In this document: positions 51,127 to 64,000 of the stretch, in pieces | How the letters are laid out: every line of letters starts with the position of its first letter | Position numbering within the stretch: position 1 is the stretch's first letter | From: Isochrysis galbana | Taxonomy: Eukaryota; Haptophyta; Isochrysidales; Isochrysidaceae | DNA length: 64,000 nucleotides | Reading direction: 5' to 3' | Assembly: GCA_018136815.1 (NCBI GenBank) | Contig: CM030939.1 | Span: 1,595,930 to 1,659,929, forward strand | Program-made: the position numbers and the translations under genes | Notes under the pieces: model-generated | Seen by the model: the letters and a program-made list of their open reading frames with translations, nothing else | The model's database searches: none | What the model was told of the DNA's origin: nothing

Positions 51127-51780
51127 GGAACGAGCGGCGAGAGGCGAGGGCGAGTGAGAGGAGGGCTGTGATGGCAGGGGCTGGCGAGGCGAGGCGAGTT
51201 TGTTGGGTACGAGTGTTACGAGAGCGAGAGCGACGAGAGCGAGAGCGACGACGGATGACGAATGACGACAGGACGACGGACAGAGACACCCAGGAAAACA
51301 CCCCGACTCTCGCCCCACGACTTTCTCACATAACTCGACTGAAATCAAACCCAAACACTCCGATCAGACAACGACGGACGACGATCAAAGGGCGATCTGT
51401 CGGCGATCTTGTCTGGAACGGGAATCGCACCATAACGGAAACGAGGGGCAATCCTGCTGCACAAGATTCCAAGAGACCTACCAAATAAGACGAAAGGAGT
51501 GCGATGTGCCTAAGGGGGAGATACGAAGAGGTCGCAAATTAAACCTGATTGCCCCCAGAAGCAGATAAAGAACCGCAGGGGAGATAGCAAATTAAACCTA
51601 TCTGCGAGGCGCCTGGGAGGAAGAAAGGTAGGGAAACTTCCCTTCTCTTTCGAGAGAAAGAGAGAGGGCGCTCCACAACCCACGATCCCATGCATCCAAG
51701 CGAAGCTTTTGACCGAGAACGAGAACGAGAGAATTATAACGATAAATACCGAACGACGAAGAGAAGAGCGAAGCCTAACG
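51127..51780. other. No recognisable gene
   Basis: Leader-like sequence upstream of the gag-like ORF (minus strand), with GAGAGCGACGA repeats near 51227-51250. A 40-base block (51541-51598) repeats GCAAATTAAACCT twice. Confidence 0.35.
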
Positions 51781-51925
51781 AGTGTCGATTCGCGAATGCG
51801 ACAAAGGCCTGCGAGCGCTTTGGCTCCGGCGGCTTCGGGCGGCCCCGGTGGGGCGTCGTGACGGCAGGGGGCTGGGAGGTAGGAGCGGTCGGCGCGCGCT
51901 CCATCGCTGAAACTATAACAATAGT
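51780..51925 (-). mobile_element. Dispersed element, MERA family, partial copy C
   Basis: On the minus strand AACTATTGTTATAGTTTC precedes ATGGAGCG, opening MERAPTAPTSQPPAVTTP, nearly the same as copy A. Only about 140 bases are conserved; the copy then runs into unrelated sequence. Confidence 0.65.
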
Positions 51926-51946
51926 TTTTTTAGGGCCAGCTTGAGC

Positions 51947-53593
<1,647 letters not shown>

Positions 53594-53637
53594 CTCTGTT
53601 TCTGTTCCCGTTAGTATTGTAACTATAGTTACTAACT

Positions 53638-53729
53638 TTATAATACCTGATATTAGGCTAATATCAGGTCTGATATCAGGTGTTAGGTTGTCAAAACCTG
53701 ACGACCTGATCCCTGACGTCCCATCACTG
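53638..53729. repeat. Probable hAT subterminal repeats and 3' terminus
   Basis: CCTGATATTAG, CTAATATCAGG, CTGATATCAGG and ACCTGACGACCTGAT cluster in 90 bases, ending CCCATCACTG; its inverse CAGTGATGGG fits the CAGnGnTGG pattern of hAT tips. Confidence 0.5.
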
Positions 53730-54134
53730 TTCGCGGGGGCTACCCTCTTTCTTTTCCCCGGTCTTCGCGCGCCCGCTGCTCCATTGGCGTTCACATGCGC
53801 AAACTAAAGCTCGCTGTCTAGTGGAGAGGGTCAGATAAAAGATAAAGATAAAAGTAAGTCTTGCCGATTGGCCGAAAAATCGGACCTCGAGAGCGAGCGA
53901 GAGCTCTCGCGTCGCCGCCCCAGACGAGGACAAGATTCTTTTCTGGCTGCTTTTCCTTTTCCTCTCTCTCTAGCTATTGTATTCCTCTCTCTTTTCCTCG
54001 TCTTCTGAGTAGGGGTGGGGGTCACGCCCCGCCCCGGCCCGCCCCCCTTTTGTCCGGCAAGAAGTTTGAGGTTCTATTTGTCTGTTTGTTTGCGGGTCGT
54101 CTGATTGGTCGGCCGAGCCGTCGGTCCGACAGAC

Positions 54135-54138
<4 letters not shown>
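53730..54138. other. No recognisable gene
   Basis: Unique sequence between the hAT relic and the GA array, without a credible ORF. Confidence 0.3.
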
Positions 54139-55010
<872 letters not shown>

Positions 55011-55050
55011 GGAAGGGGCGGGAAGGAGTCGAGCGTGCCGCAGTGGGAGG

Positions 55051-57265
55051 ATGCTGCGCTGCTGGAACGGAGCGTCCGAGGACGTCACGCTCACTGAACG
55101 GCTAAGTGAGGATGATTGTCGCAACCTGACGATGTGGATGATCCGTGTATTCGCGCTTTACGCCGTCGGGATGCCCCTGGTCGCCCTGGGCGTCTACGGT
55201 GGACTGCCCTCCGCCGCAGCAATGCATGGGCCTGATGACGATGAATACGGATGGTTCATCTTAGGCAACAAATCGCTCGCCACTGACTACGCAATGGACA
55301 TGCGCTGGGCGAATCAAACAGACAGTGTGCCATATGTGTGGACTCCACCGCCAGGTACGCCTTCATCGCCTGCGCTTGCCGGCCGGCCCATTCAGCTGTA
55401 GACGGCGCACCTCCCAAACCCGCAGAATGGCGAGAGCACTGCATCCGTTCGTATGGCGCGCCAATGAGTGCGTGCAGCTACTTCTCCGCGCAAGAAGATC
55501 CGGATTTCATGACTAGATTCTACTTGGCGTACTTTGTCCTCGCGGGCCTCATTGCATTGAATCGAATCATCATCTTTGTGGTCTATCCGTTGCGTGAGTT
55601 CATCTGCTGCCTCAAGCTCAACCGTCTCCACGTCTTTTCGCCCCAATACCTGCAGCCAATCGGGCCAGAGATCGTGCGGCTACCGGGCTGGTACGGGTAT
55701 GAGTTAGATGTAGTCACGCCGGTCGAGAAGATCTCGATGATGCGGCGTCTGAAGATGCGGGGATGCACCGAAGAACGGGCATTTGTGAGTGTCTGATGCT
55801 GCCTCTGAACGTCGCTCCCAACCGCGGCATTTGTGAGGGTCTGATGCTGCGCCCGAGCGTTCTTCCCATCCACTAAGCCACGTGTCACCTCATGCAGCAA
55901 CGCCCGCCCTTGCCTCTCCACGTCCCAATTCCCTCGCAGCACCTGCTCCTGCCGCTCGTGCACGTTTCCATCAACTGGTGCATTTTCTACGACGACCTGT
56001 ACGCGGCGTTCGGTCCTGGCATGGGCCTTGTACACTCGCGAGGGACTGGGCTGCCATATCTGGGCGCAGGCTGGGCCAGCGATCCTCTACCTCATACCTC
56101 GCAGCTGGCTCCGCTCCACTGGTCCGCCATCTTCCTTGAGATGTACATCCCTCGGCTGCTTCTCTACGTTGCTAACCCGGCCAATGGCGCCTGGCAAACA
56201 GCCTTCAGCAGCGAGTGGGGCTTCATGCTAGGCACGACGTGTGTGACGTTCCCAATCAAGTGGATTATGATCAAGCGGATTCTAGAGGCCTCAACTGTCA
56301 TGTCAATCGTTAAGATGGAGCGCGAGGCCGCCGCGAGCAAGAAGGCAGCGGCAACCAAGGCGCGTGAGGAGGCGAATCCGAGTGCACCACAGACAAGGAC
56401 GGCATCGGAGGCTTCTATCGAGGTTCCCATTAAAGTCAAACGCGCGCCACGGCAACCGCACAAAGTGCGCTACCCTGAGCGCTTCTCGTGCGGAGAGTAT
56501 CTGCGTTGGTTTTTCGTCGAGCGCGGTTCCACCCTTAATGGTGGCATTGGCAGCCACGACTGGACGCGTCTCTTTTTCGACCCCATCGTCTCATGGATTA
56601 CGATTCACTTCATTTTTGGCGAGACGACCCTCGCCTTTTCACAGTTCATCACATGGTACGCGGGCGAGGGACAGAGTGAAGAGGGCACAAGAACATGGTT
56701 CGTCACCATGCACGCTTTTTGCCGGATCAGCATCTTCACTTGGCCACTTAATGTCTGTTTCATGCTCATGCTCAAACGCCAGATTATTAAGGCATCAGGC
56801 CTCATCGAGCTGCGGATGTCGCGCGGTGACACACGCTTCCAAGCACTTATGTGCGAATGGTCGAAGTGGACCGGCCTGCTAGTGTACTGCCTCGGCGTAT
56901 ACGTCATTTGGGTACTTGTGTGAGTGCCGAGAGCAAAGCGCCCGCCCCGCGCCGCACCATGCGCACCGCTGCTTGCGCTGCGCGCCTACCCTATTGGTCT
57001 TCTGCTCCGCAGGCTACCAAATGGGCTCTTCATGCAGGTATTTGGTGTCAAAGATGCCTTCCCAAACGGCGGGCCTAACGAGCTCTACACTGGAGCGGAT
57101 GCAGCCCCGGCTACCGCCGGGGCCAACCTCCTCGTCACGCCCAAGATCCGGCTTGCCATGACGGTGTACAGCGGCGTGTGGGAGATCTTTCTCCTATTCC
57201 CCTTCTTCAAATGGTCGATCATGAAGCCCAAGAGCTACAAGAAATATCAAGGAGGGCGGCGCTGA
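55051..57265 (+). CDS. Multi-pass membrane protein, four exons, unknown
   Basis: Exons 55051-55354, 55402-55784, 55940-56919 and 57013-57265, phases consistent, 639 aa. Introns are 47, 155 and 93 nt, all GT-AG. About eight hydrophobic segments are visible: near residue 35 (VFALYAVGMPLVALGVY); then FYLAYFVLAGLIAL with IIIFVVYPL, LLLPLVHVSINW, FMLGTTCVTFPIKW, WITIHFIFGETTLAF, FTWPLNVCFMLML and LLVYCLGVYVIWVLV; a last one (VYSGVWEIFLLFPFF) precedes a Lys-rich tail (MKPKSYKKYQ). A charged Ala/Lys coiled segment (EREAAASKKAAATKAREEA) interrupts the middle. I recognise no transporter or channel family. The start lies about 40 bases after a long GA array. A partial duplication of the exon 2 donor region (GGCATTTGTGAG) lies about 50 bases downstream, inside intron 2. 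Confidence 0.75.
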
Positions 57266-58260
57266 AAGCCGGCGAGGCGGAACATGCCCTCAAATACTGC
57301 GAAGAATGCGGCCGCCCAGGCACGCCAGGTTGCGCTGGCTCAAATGGCTTCTCGTCTGGTTACTGCCGAAGAGCGTACCCAGTGGGAATTGGTGTGGACG
57401 ACCAGGAAATGGGAGCTGACGTACGGTTTTGAGCAGGTGTGGCCATTAAGGCGTGTGGAGAGAATTCTTGCTTTGTGGGAAGTGCGGTGGCGAGCGCGAA
57501 GTTGGGGACAGAGGCATTTCCTCCCGGAGCGAATGTGTGCCCCCGCGAGCAGCATGGAGAGCAGAGAGAGCCACGAGAGAGAAGACGGACTTCCTGCCAA
57601 AAATAACTACTCTAATCGAAATCGACGAACGGATCTGTGTGAAAAGGACGAGTTACTTACGAAAGAGGACCATAGAATTGTCTTCCTCAAAATTCGAGAA
57701 GAAAGTTCGTTAGAGTTAGTTTATGTTTAAGCGATTTGCTTGACCTGATCAGCTGACCGCCGCTTCTTGGACGAGTAGCGTGTATTGTTAAAATAACTTT
57801 CTTATGAATTAAGGTGGCCCAGCCACCGAGGGGGTGGGGTGGGGGGGGGGGCGTTTCGCAAGTGGTAGGAAAGTCAGCGACGGCGGGTGGGGGTGGGGGG
57901 TGGGGTGGGGCAGCGCCGGAGCGCCATGGCTCCCAGCGATCCTCGGAGGACAGGAGACAAGAGCCGAGGGGAGGGAAAGGGGGGGCATGTCTCACACACC
58001 ATCAGACGCTGGGAGGGCCATGGGGAGCCGGAGTCTCGCGCCCGCCACGAGAGAGATGGCCTCTCAGACGATGGAGGCAAACGAGGTCGCAGACGTTCGG
58101 CCGCGTCGCAAGTCGAGGGGGATGGCCACCCCTCAGGAGGTGGAAGAGGGGTGCAGGCGCACCCGAGTGCCGAGGGCCTCATTGGTCATTGGATTTTGGA
58201 TCGCCGGGTGGGCACGGCGCCATGCGGCACAGCAGGCCGCCACTGGCTGTGGTTATGGCC
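57266..58260. other. No confidently recognisable gene
   Basis: A 148-codon frame (57284-57730, +) opens just after the membrane-protein stop (MPSNTAKNAAAQARQ) but matches nothing and may be the 3' UTR. 57830-57910 is G-rich low complexity. Confidence 0.3.
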
Positions 58261-58289
58261 CGTCCTCTTCCTGCGCCACCGCCACCGCC

Positions 58290-58576
58290 ACCGCCAGTGG
58301 AGGATCCGCCTCCACCTCCTCCACCAAAGCAGAGGCCAAGCCTGGAACAACGAACAACCCCAGGAGGCACTGTCGTACTCATTCAACGTGAACGCGGAGA
58401 CGCTCGCCTCTCAATTGTGTAGGAGGTTCGCATGTCCCTCTTGCGGAGAGAAATCGTTGGGTCTGGGGTACAACGAGAAGGTGTACGGCGGCAGAGGGTT
58501 GACGTTGCATCTGAGGTGTACCGAGTTGGAGTGTGGGAGGAATGTGCATCTTCGCCTGGGTGGGATGACGAGTTGA
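58290..58576 (+). pseudogene. Zinc-ribbon fragment, possibly from a Mutator-like transposase
   Basis: The frame ends with ETLASQLCRRFACPSCGEKS, then GLTLHLRCTELECGRNVHL and a stop. The CPSC...RCTELEC pairs form a treble-clef or zinc-ribbon-like module, like the N-terminal zinc-binding region of Mutator-like/Kolobok-like transposases. Upstream codons are low complexity (Arg/His-rich), so only about 65 residues are informative. Confidence 0.3.
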
Positions 58577-60195
58577 GAACCCTCGGATGCATGCGGAAGC
58601 TCGCCGTTTAGTCGGGGGGTTGACCCCGACCCAATTCGTCCAACCCTGGGAGCACGGCACTGGACACCAGAAAGCCACCGGGTTGTACCCCTTCCCTGTC
58701 GGACTTCTGACCTCCTCGCTGCCCCGTCTGCCCGTTCGCCTGTCTGTTTCGCCTGCCTGCCCGCCCGCCCCGCCCGCCCGCCCGCCCGCTGCATCATTGA
58801 TTTCGTTGGCTCGTATCATGAGGGTGGTGGTAGAAGCATCATCCCTAATCGCAAACTTGTGCGTCACGAGCGTCTTCAGGCGTTTCAAGGCCCCATATTG
58901 GATAGGGCCTCTGCAAAGGCTTTCATTTCCTCATCGCCGATGTCGTCGTCGCCGATGTTGTCGTCGTCATCGAGTTCGAGATCATAACTTATGCAACCGC
59001 ATTCTTGGTCGCCCCAATCCGGAGAAACACAACAATACTGAACGCAATTCCACGACGAAAATACTCACAAAGAAAAAGCGTAAAGGGCAGCCTAAACCGT
59101 CTACGCGGAAGACTGACGATCACTCAAGTATCAGTGATGAAGACTGGAAAAATATTATTTCACGAGATCTTTAACGTCAACAAACGTCAGCTAAATCGGA
59201 CCCCTTCGTTCAGGCTGACATGGTCCCATGGGCTCGGCTGCTTTGTGGCACCGAGGACAGCGGGGAGTCTCGTTGGGCTCTATCGCAAAGATTGCGGCAG
59301 TGTCCTGTAGTTCCGATGTACCACAGGACCACAAGGGTACATCAGCGAGGTGTGGTACTCGTCGAGCACAATCGTCACTCCCTCATGATCCCCACGATCT
59401 TCCGCGATTGAACGCTTTTCCATGCGTAGGCTGATGGTGATTGAACGCTTTTCCATGCGGTGGGGGTGATGGCGATTGAACGCGTTCCCACGTGTAGGCT
59501 GATGGTGATTGAACGCTTTTCTATGCTGTGGGTGATGGTGATTGAGCGCTTCTCGCCTTCCAAGAGTGAGATGAGCCTTGCTCTGACAGAGAGACACACC
59601 TGCACCGCGCGATGCACACGGAGCCAGCGGCCGCCGGTGAGCCGGGAGCGCCAAGCGAGGGAGAGGAAGGCGCCCGAGGGGAGGAGCACGCCCCACGCGA
59701 CGGACATGAGCACACCGTGGGCGAGCAGCGGCGCGACGGGCGAGGACGCGGAGCAGGAAGGGGGCGAGGACGCGGGGGAGGAAGGGGGCGAGGGAGGGGT
59801 CGTACCCACCGCGAGCGGCGAATATACCCCCTTTCTGAAGTACTGAAGTGCGTCCTACATTATAGGCCCATCCTATAAACCTATAAAGCATAAAGCTAGA
59901 AGCTAGAAGCTAAAGCTAGGTACCTTTATCCGTTAAACGCGGAACGCGGGGGGGGGGGGGGGGGGGGGGGGTTGAAAACATCTGGACCTCAGGCCTCAGG
60001 TTTCACCTTGTCTACGGGCAGCTAGAGTGGGGTGGAAGGTGAAAAGGAGAGGTGTATCAGAATGGAAAACTGCTTTGAGGCAATGGGTGCTTTTTCTATG
60101 GACATGTGTGAAGGATATATGGGTGATCTAAAAAAAGGTGTGACGAGAAAAGAAGTAATAATAGGCTGCGCCCCGAATCTCGCGGAGAACACGTG
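58577..60195. other. No gene; minisatellites and a poly-G run
   Basis: 59407-59560 holds about four copies of a ~35-bp unit with ATTGAACGCTTTTCCATGCG. 59735-59795 has two to three copies of GCGAGGACGCGGG(G)AGGAAGG. A poly-G run of about 23 lies at 59949-59971. No coding call made. Confidence 0.6.
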
Positions 60196-61083
60196 ATGCT
60201 CAAGCTCTCTCTTCTCTCTCTTCTGGTCTCCTCCGGCCTGTGCGTGCGTTGCACGGCTCGGCTGTCTTCCACTCCCCGCGCGTCGATCGACGCCGACGCG
60301 CGAGCCCTCATACCACCCACCGCCGCGTCCGCCTTCTCTTTCTCTCGCGCCAGAGTTTCCCACATTCTGGTAGCAAGTGAAGATCTCGCTCTTACGATTG
60401 CGGAGAGCCTGGAGCAAGGGGCCTCCTGGGGAGAGACGGCGCGCTCCCTCTCAACGTGCGACTCGGCGGCCAATGATGGGCACCTTGGGTGGATCACTCC
60501 CGGTATGTACGTGCCTGAATTCGATGCAGTCGCCTTCAATTCGGCGGAGGGAGAGACGGTTGTCGCCGATTCTCCATTTGGGTGGCATATAATCCGTGTG
60601 CACGAGGCATCGACGTTGCCGCTCGCGATGGCGCCCCAAGAGCTGAAGCAGCGGTTGCAGGCAGGTGCCGAGCCGCTCCAGATGGTCGACATTCGTGACG
60701 AGGACGAGCTAGAGTGAGTGACGCACTGTGTGTGCATGCCCTTGCCAATTGGCTGCCATCTTGCTGACGCGCTCCGTTCGTGCCACAGGCGTGCGCCTCT
60801 CCTGGATCCGCGCTTCCTCTCGCTCCCGTACACTCAGTGGCAACAGTGGGCGCCGCGCGCACTCGCGGGCGAGATCGACGGCCTCGACCTCACCAAAGAG
60901 ACGGTCTTCATGGACCACCGTGGAGGGCGCGGAGAGCGCATCGCGCAGTACCTCGCACAGAGTGGACTGACCCTCGCGCGCTACGTCGATGGCGGTATCA
61001 ATGCCTATGCCGAGCAGGCTGACCCGTCAGTGCCGCTTTACCTGGAGAGCGCGGGCGACTGCTCCACGTGCCACGAGCACTAG
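60196..61083 (+). CDS. Parvulin (PpiC) rotamase-rhodanese fusion protein, plastid type
   Basis: Two exons, 60196-60713 and 60789-61083 (75-nt GTGAGT...ACAG intron), 270 aa. Residues 1-20 are hydrophobic (LKLSLLSLLVSSG), followed by a Ser/Ala/Arg stretch, consistent with bipartite plastid targeting. Residues 54-138 are a parvulin-type peptidyl-prolyl isomerase (SHILVASED, SWGETARSLSTCDS, GHLGWITPGMYVPEFD, SPFGWHIIRVHE). Residues 148-262 are a rhodanese-like domain (QMVDIRDEDELE; YVDGGINAYAEQ). The same architecture is known from a plant chloroplast protein (Arabidopsis STR12). The rhodanese active-site Cys is absent: the loop reads FMDHRGGRGERIA, with Asp where Cys is expected. So sulfur transfer is unlikely and the domain is probably a binding module. 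The last residues contain a CSTCHEH Cys/His cluster. Confidence 0.88.
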
Positions 61084-62010
61084 ATAGTCTCTGGAGTCTA
61101 GCTTTTTAATGCAACCCGCACCACTCGAGGCGTTGCGGCACCGGTGCGATTCCCCGTTCGGCTCCTGTGTGCCCAACGCCCACTTGCCACCTCCCGTTTT
61201 GGACGGCGGCGGAGTCTTGTCTCGCGTGCATGCGGCGATGCGGATCGCATGTGCATGCGCTTGCGTAGTGTTGGTTGAAAGCGCGCGCTAGCGCTAGGCA
61301 TGGCGGCTAAAGTGATGTATACCCCGTACACCTTTTTCCGTTCGTCGTGCGTGGCTGTCATCGCTGCCGCCTGAGAAGCTTGCTGCAGCCATGAGCTTCG
61401 CCCGCCGGGCTGCGCGGGAGACACTCCGCAAAACGCTCGAGCATAAAAAATCTTCGTAAAAATCTCCGCTACATATGCTTGGGCGGTCATACACAAACAA
61501 TAAAACTATATTTTGACTATGAGTGTGGTGTGGAGGGGGGCCTGGGACCCCCCCTGGGGGGTGGTGTGGGGAGGGGGTTCACCTGCCGTCGCCCTTCTCC
61601 CTAGCCCGGTCACTCACTAGGGGGGTGCGGAGAGCAACATCGGTAACGAGCAAACGGAGGCCTAAATAAGCTCCCAATAGGTTCTGGTATGAGAGATGAG
61701 CAAAAAAAATGGGGGCTCCTCCGGCGAAATTTTCGAAAAATGGCCAATTTCAGGCCTCCGAAGACCACATGTAGAAAAGTATCAGGGCCCCCCTCCGGTA
61801 TATTTTACTGATGCCCTTCATGCAAGGGAATCACAACTAGTGACGGAGCCATGAACGCTGCCAGCGAACACAGTCCGCAACATTTGCGTCTCTACACATT
61901 TTATGATCATCAACACGCATTTCAATTGACTCCAATGTGTACATGAGTTTCATAACGACAACCGCTCACAAAACGCTACAACTGCCGCAAGGCGAGAAGG
62001 CCCGACTTTG
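61084..62010. other. No recognisable gene
   Basis: Includes the 3' flank of the rotamase-rhodanese gene, a G-rich stretch (61530-61580) and AT-rich sequence. No ORF is supported. Confidence 0.35.
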
Positions 62011-62012
62011 CA

Positions 62013-62625
62013 CCAAGACTGAACGGGCTGCCGGCACTTTGGGGTAAATCCTGTTGTATTGTATAACCCACCAAGCACCATATTGACAGATGACACCCTT
62101 GCAGCTGCGCCAATCGCCCAAACTGTCCGCGCGCACCGTGTCGAAATCGGCCACGCCCCCGGATTCAACGCTAGCGTCCCGGTGCCGTGATACGCACTAG
62201 TACCCAACTTTGAGCCGTCATCGAGCGCGCCGCCGGATGTTTGCGGTTGATCCAGTTGTATGGTATGACCCAGCAAGCACCATATCGACAGATGACACCC
62301 TTGCAGCCACGCCAATCGCCCAAACTGTCCGCGCGCACCGCGTCGAAATCGGCCACGCCCCCGGATTCAACGCTAACGTCCGCCGGTGCCGAGATACGCG
62401 CGAGTACCCAGCTTTGAGCCGTCATCGAGCGCGCCGCCGGATGTTTGCGGTTGATACAGTTGTATGGTATGACCCATCAAGCACCATATCGACAGATGAC
62501 ACCCTTGCAGCCACGCCAATCGCCCAAACTGTCCGCGCGCACCGCATCGAAATCGGCCACGCCCCCGGATTCAACGCGAACGTCCGCCGGTGCCGTGATA
62601 CGCACGCAAATTCGTGTGAGACACC
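62013..62625. repeat. ~203-bp satellite, three tandem units
   Basis: GATGACACCCTTGCAG occurs at 62089, 62291 and 62495 (spacing 202 and 204). Each unit also carries CAATCGCCCAAACTGTCCGC and GAGCCGTCATCGAGCGCGCC. Units 2 and 3 are almost identical, unit 1 more diverged. The repeat keeps one frame open across two units, which is not evidence of coding. Confidence 0.9.
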
Positions 62626-62903
62626 CGATAGATAGGGTAGCTTGGTTGGAGTTTGTCGCCGTATGCGGCTTTGAATTGTTCGTGCGCGTCGTCATCGACG
62701 TAAAAGATCCAAGGGCCCTTGCGGCCCTTGTCCATCCCATCGGGGGTGGCGTCCAAGCCCTCTATCTAGCTTGGAAAGAAGAAACTTCATGTAAGTTGCT
62801 GTATCCTCGCTCTTGATGTCCTTCTTGTCCTCTGCTAGTCTGCTAGCTGCGCTAGCTGAATGTAGAAAGGAGTGTCCTCCGGTTCTTCCTCCTCATCTTG
62901 ATC
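62626..62903. other. No recognisable gene
   Basis: A minus-strand frame here (PWIFYVDDDAHEQFKAAYG) is open but matches no family. It may be the leader region of the adjacent Copia-type element. Confidence 0.25.
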
Positions 62904-64000
62904 ATGAGGGGGAGAGGCGAATTGTGTGGCTATGGGTGCGGGTGCGGGGCTGATCATCATGCAGACATATGCCCCCGCTTATCAACGTCTACGACCTCCG
63001 GCACTCGTTCTCGGCTCACACGACGTGCACTCGAATTACTCGATCGTGATGCCTCTCGTGTTGCGGCTGTGCCTGCCTCAACCTCATCATCAACCTACGC
63101 CCAGGCTGCTGCAACTACCCCTACACCTACTGTAACTAATCCACCTGAAGCATCACAGGCGCCACACCAGCCGCCTTCTACAAGTGGCACCCCTCTCATG
63201 GCCTATACCCAGGCCCATGCCGCGGCTTCTGCCATCGCATCAGATCAAAATGATGCTAATGGTGCCATCCAAGCCTACACCGCTAGCATGCGAACCTTTG
63301 GCTATGCCCTTTGTGCCAAAGGTCCCTTGCCTCTCCTTGCGACCGAGACTAAGACGCCGATTGAGGAAGAAGCTCTTGTTGACTCCATGGCTACGTTTTG
63401 GGTTGTTGACCGCCTTGACCGCTTGTGGCGCGTCACGGATGCCCACCCTCGCCTAGGTGTTGACACTGCTGCTGGTCCCGTTGTCGCCCAGGCAGTTGGG
63501 ATTGCTTTGGTGTACCTCCTTGTCGGCGACACTTGGGAATGCTACGAGATTCCAAACGTCCTTGTCTTGGCTGAGTGCAATACTGTGCTGTATTCTACAC
63601 GGGTTATGCGAGATCTTTTTGGTTTCCGCCATGACCTCGATGCAGGCTACATCCATGTTCCTGGCGCTCATCCCATACGTGTCCACGATGACTCAGCCGC
63701 ATTTCGCATCCCAGTGCGATTCGTGGCACCTTCTGACACCCGTCCTCACTCTGTCCGCTGCCCACTTCGCCCCTCCGCGGCCTCTGCTTCGGCAGCTGCT
63801 ACTGTGGTGCATGGAGACCTTGCCTCACACGCTCTGCTCTATCGACGCCTCGGTTTTCCTTACGCTGATCAATGGTCGCTTGTGCCCACCGCCACCGTTG
63901 GCCACAACCTGTCTCGCCACCGCCCCCCGACTGGCCTCCCCATGCCGGAAGCAGTTGTCCGTGGTCGCATGCGCGCCGCCCCCTTCTCCCGCCTCCCAAC
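62904..64000 (+). mobile_element. Copia-type retrotransposon gag-protease region, open at window end
   Basis: One frame is open from the ATG at 62904 to the end of the window (about 365 codons). It starts with a Cys/His-rich stretch (CGYGCGCGADHHADIC) like a degenerate zinc knuckle, then a Ser/Thr/Pro linker. The part reading FWVVDRLDRLWRVTDAHP, GVDTAAGPVVAQAVG, YEIPNVLVLAECNTVLYST and GYIHVPGAH follows the order of the Copia protease region, where a short beta-rich segment precedes LxNVLYVPxL. LASHALLYRRLGFP then matches the LWHRRLGHP GAG-pre-integrase motif. The usual protease DSGA is not intact (DSMATFWVV stands in its place), so the enzyme may be defective. Integrase and RT would lie beyond the window. 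Confidence 0.65.

Noticed and set aside
57284-57730. 148-codon ORF after the membrane-protein gene
   Set aside because: No family match, starts 18 bases after a stop, and becomes generic low-complexity; more likely 3' UTR.
59280-59891. 203-codon minus-strand ORF over minisatellites
   Set aside because: Composed of 35-bp and 25-bp repeat units; no domain visible.
62210-62635. 141-codon ORF over the 203-bp satellite
   Set aside because: The frame stays open only because the unit length and composition permit it; its peptide simply repeats with the DNA.

Overview
This is a nuclear window from a GC-rich, intron-bearing eukaryote. The signs point to an alga with a secondary plastid, and a haptophyte is my best guess. 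Genes have short GT-AG introns (47-262 nt) and one apparent GC-AG intron. One protein has a signal peptide followed by a Ser/Ala/Arg-rich stretch (bipartite plastid targeting). There is a plastid-type rotamase-rhodanese fusion and an AID/APOBEC-like deaminase. The lineage call is inference. No rRNA, convincing tRNA or CRISPR array was seen.

Layout. 0.1-3.5 kb: a gag-like retroelement fragment and unassigned sequence. 3.5-5.0 kb (-): a plastid-targeted, disordered FSFG-repeat protein. 7.8-16.8 kb (-): a 12-exon gene for a ~2,521-aa neurobeachin-type BEACH protein. I assembled it by hand and every exon phase agrees. 17-21 kb: TIR elements and minisatellites. 21.1-22.1 kb (-): HEMK1-type glutamine methyltransferase. 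22.6-25.1 kb (-): a pogo-like DDE transposase with one intron, joined to Gypsy RT and LINE fragments. 27.7-28.8 kb (-): a ZCCHC8-like CCHC+PSP protein. 29.9-32.2 kb: a GH3 relic, a dispersed element and a 2-TM ORF, among shared repeats. 32.9-34.95 kb: a two-exon small gene (-) diverging from a truncated pogo transposase (+). 35-38.2 kb: minisatellites and a palindromic MITE family. 39.4-42.4 kb (+): the AID/APOBEC-like deaminase. 43.4-44.7 kb: a foldback element. 44.9-49.1 kb (-): a 12-exon tandem LEA2/DUF3712-like membrane protein, again phase-consistent. 50-51.1 kb: a gag-like fragment running into a MITE. 51.9-53.7 kb (+): a frameshifted hAT transposase. 55.1-57.3 kb (+): a four-exon multi-pass membrane protein. 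58.3 kb: a zinc-ribbon transposase relic. 60.2-61.1 kb (+): a PpiC-rhodanese protein. 62-62.6 kb: a 203-bp satellite. 62.9-64 kb (+): a Copia gag-protease region open at the window edge.

The host genes do not form a pathway. What unites the window is its architecture: six of the eight clear host-gene starts sit directly beside long GA/CT (homopurine-homopyrimidine) tracts, and the intergenic space is largely mobile-element debris of at least six classes (Gypsy, Copia, LINE, pogo, hAT, foldback/MITE). The most notable gene is the AID/APOBEC-like deaminase, a possible mutator or anti-element enzyme in a transposon-dense neighbourhood.
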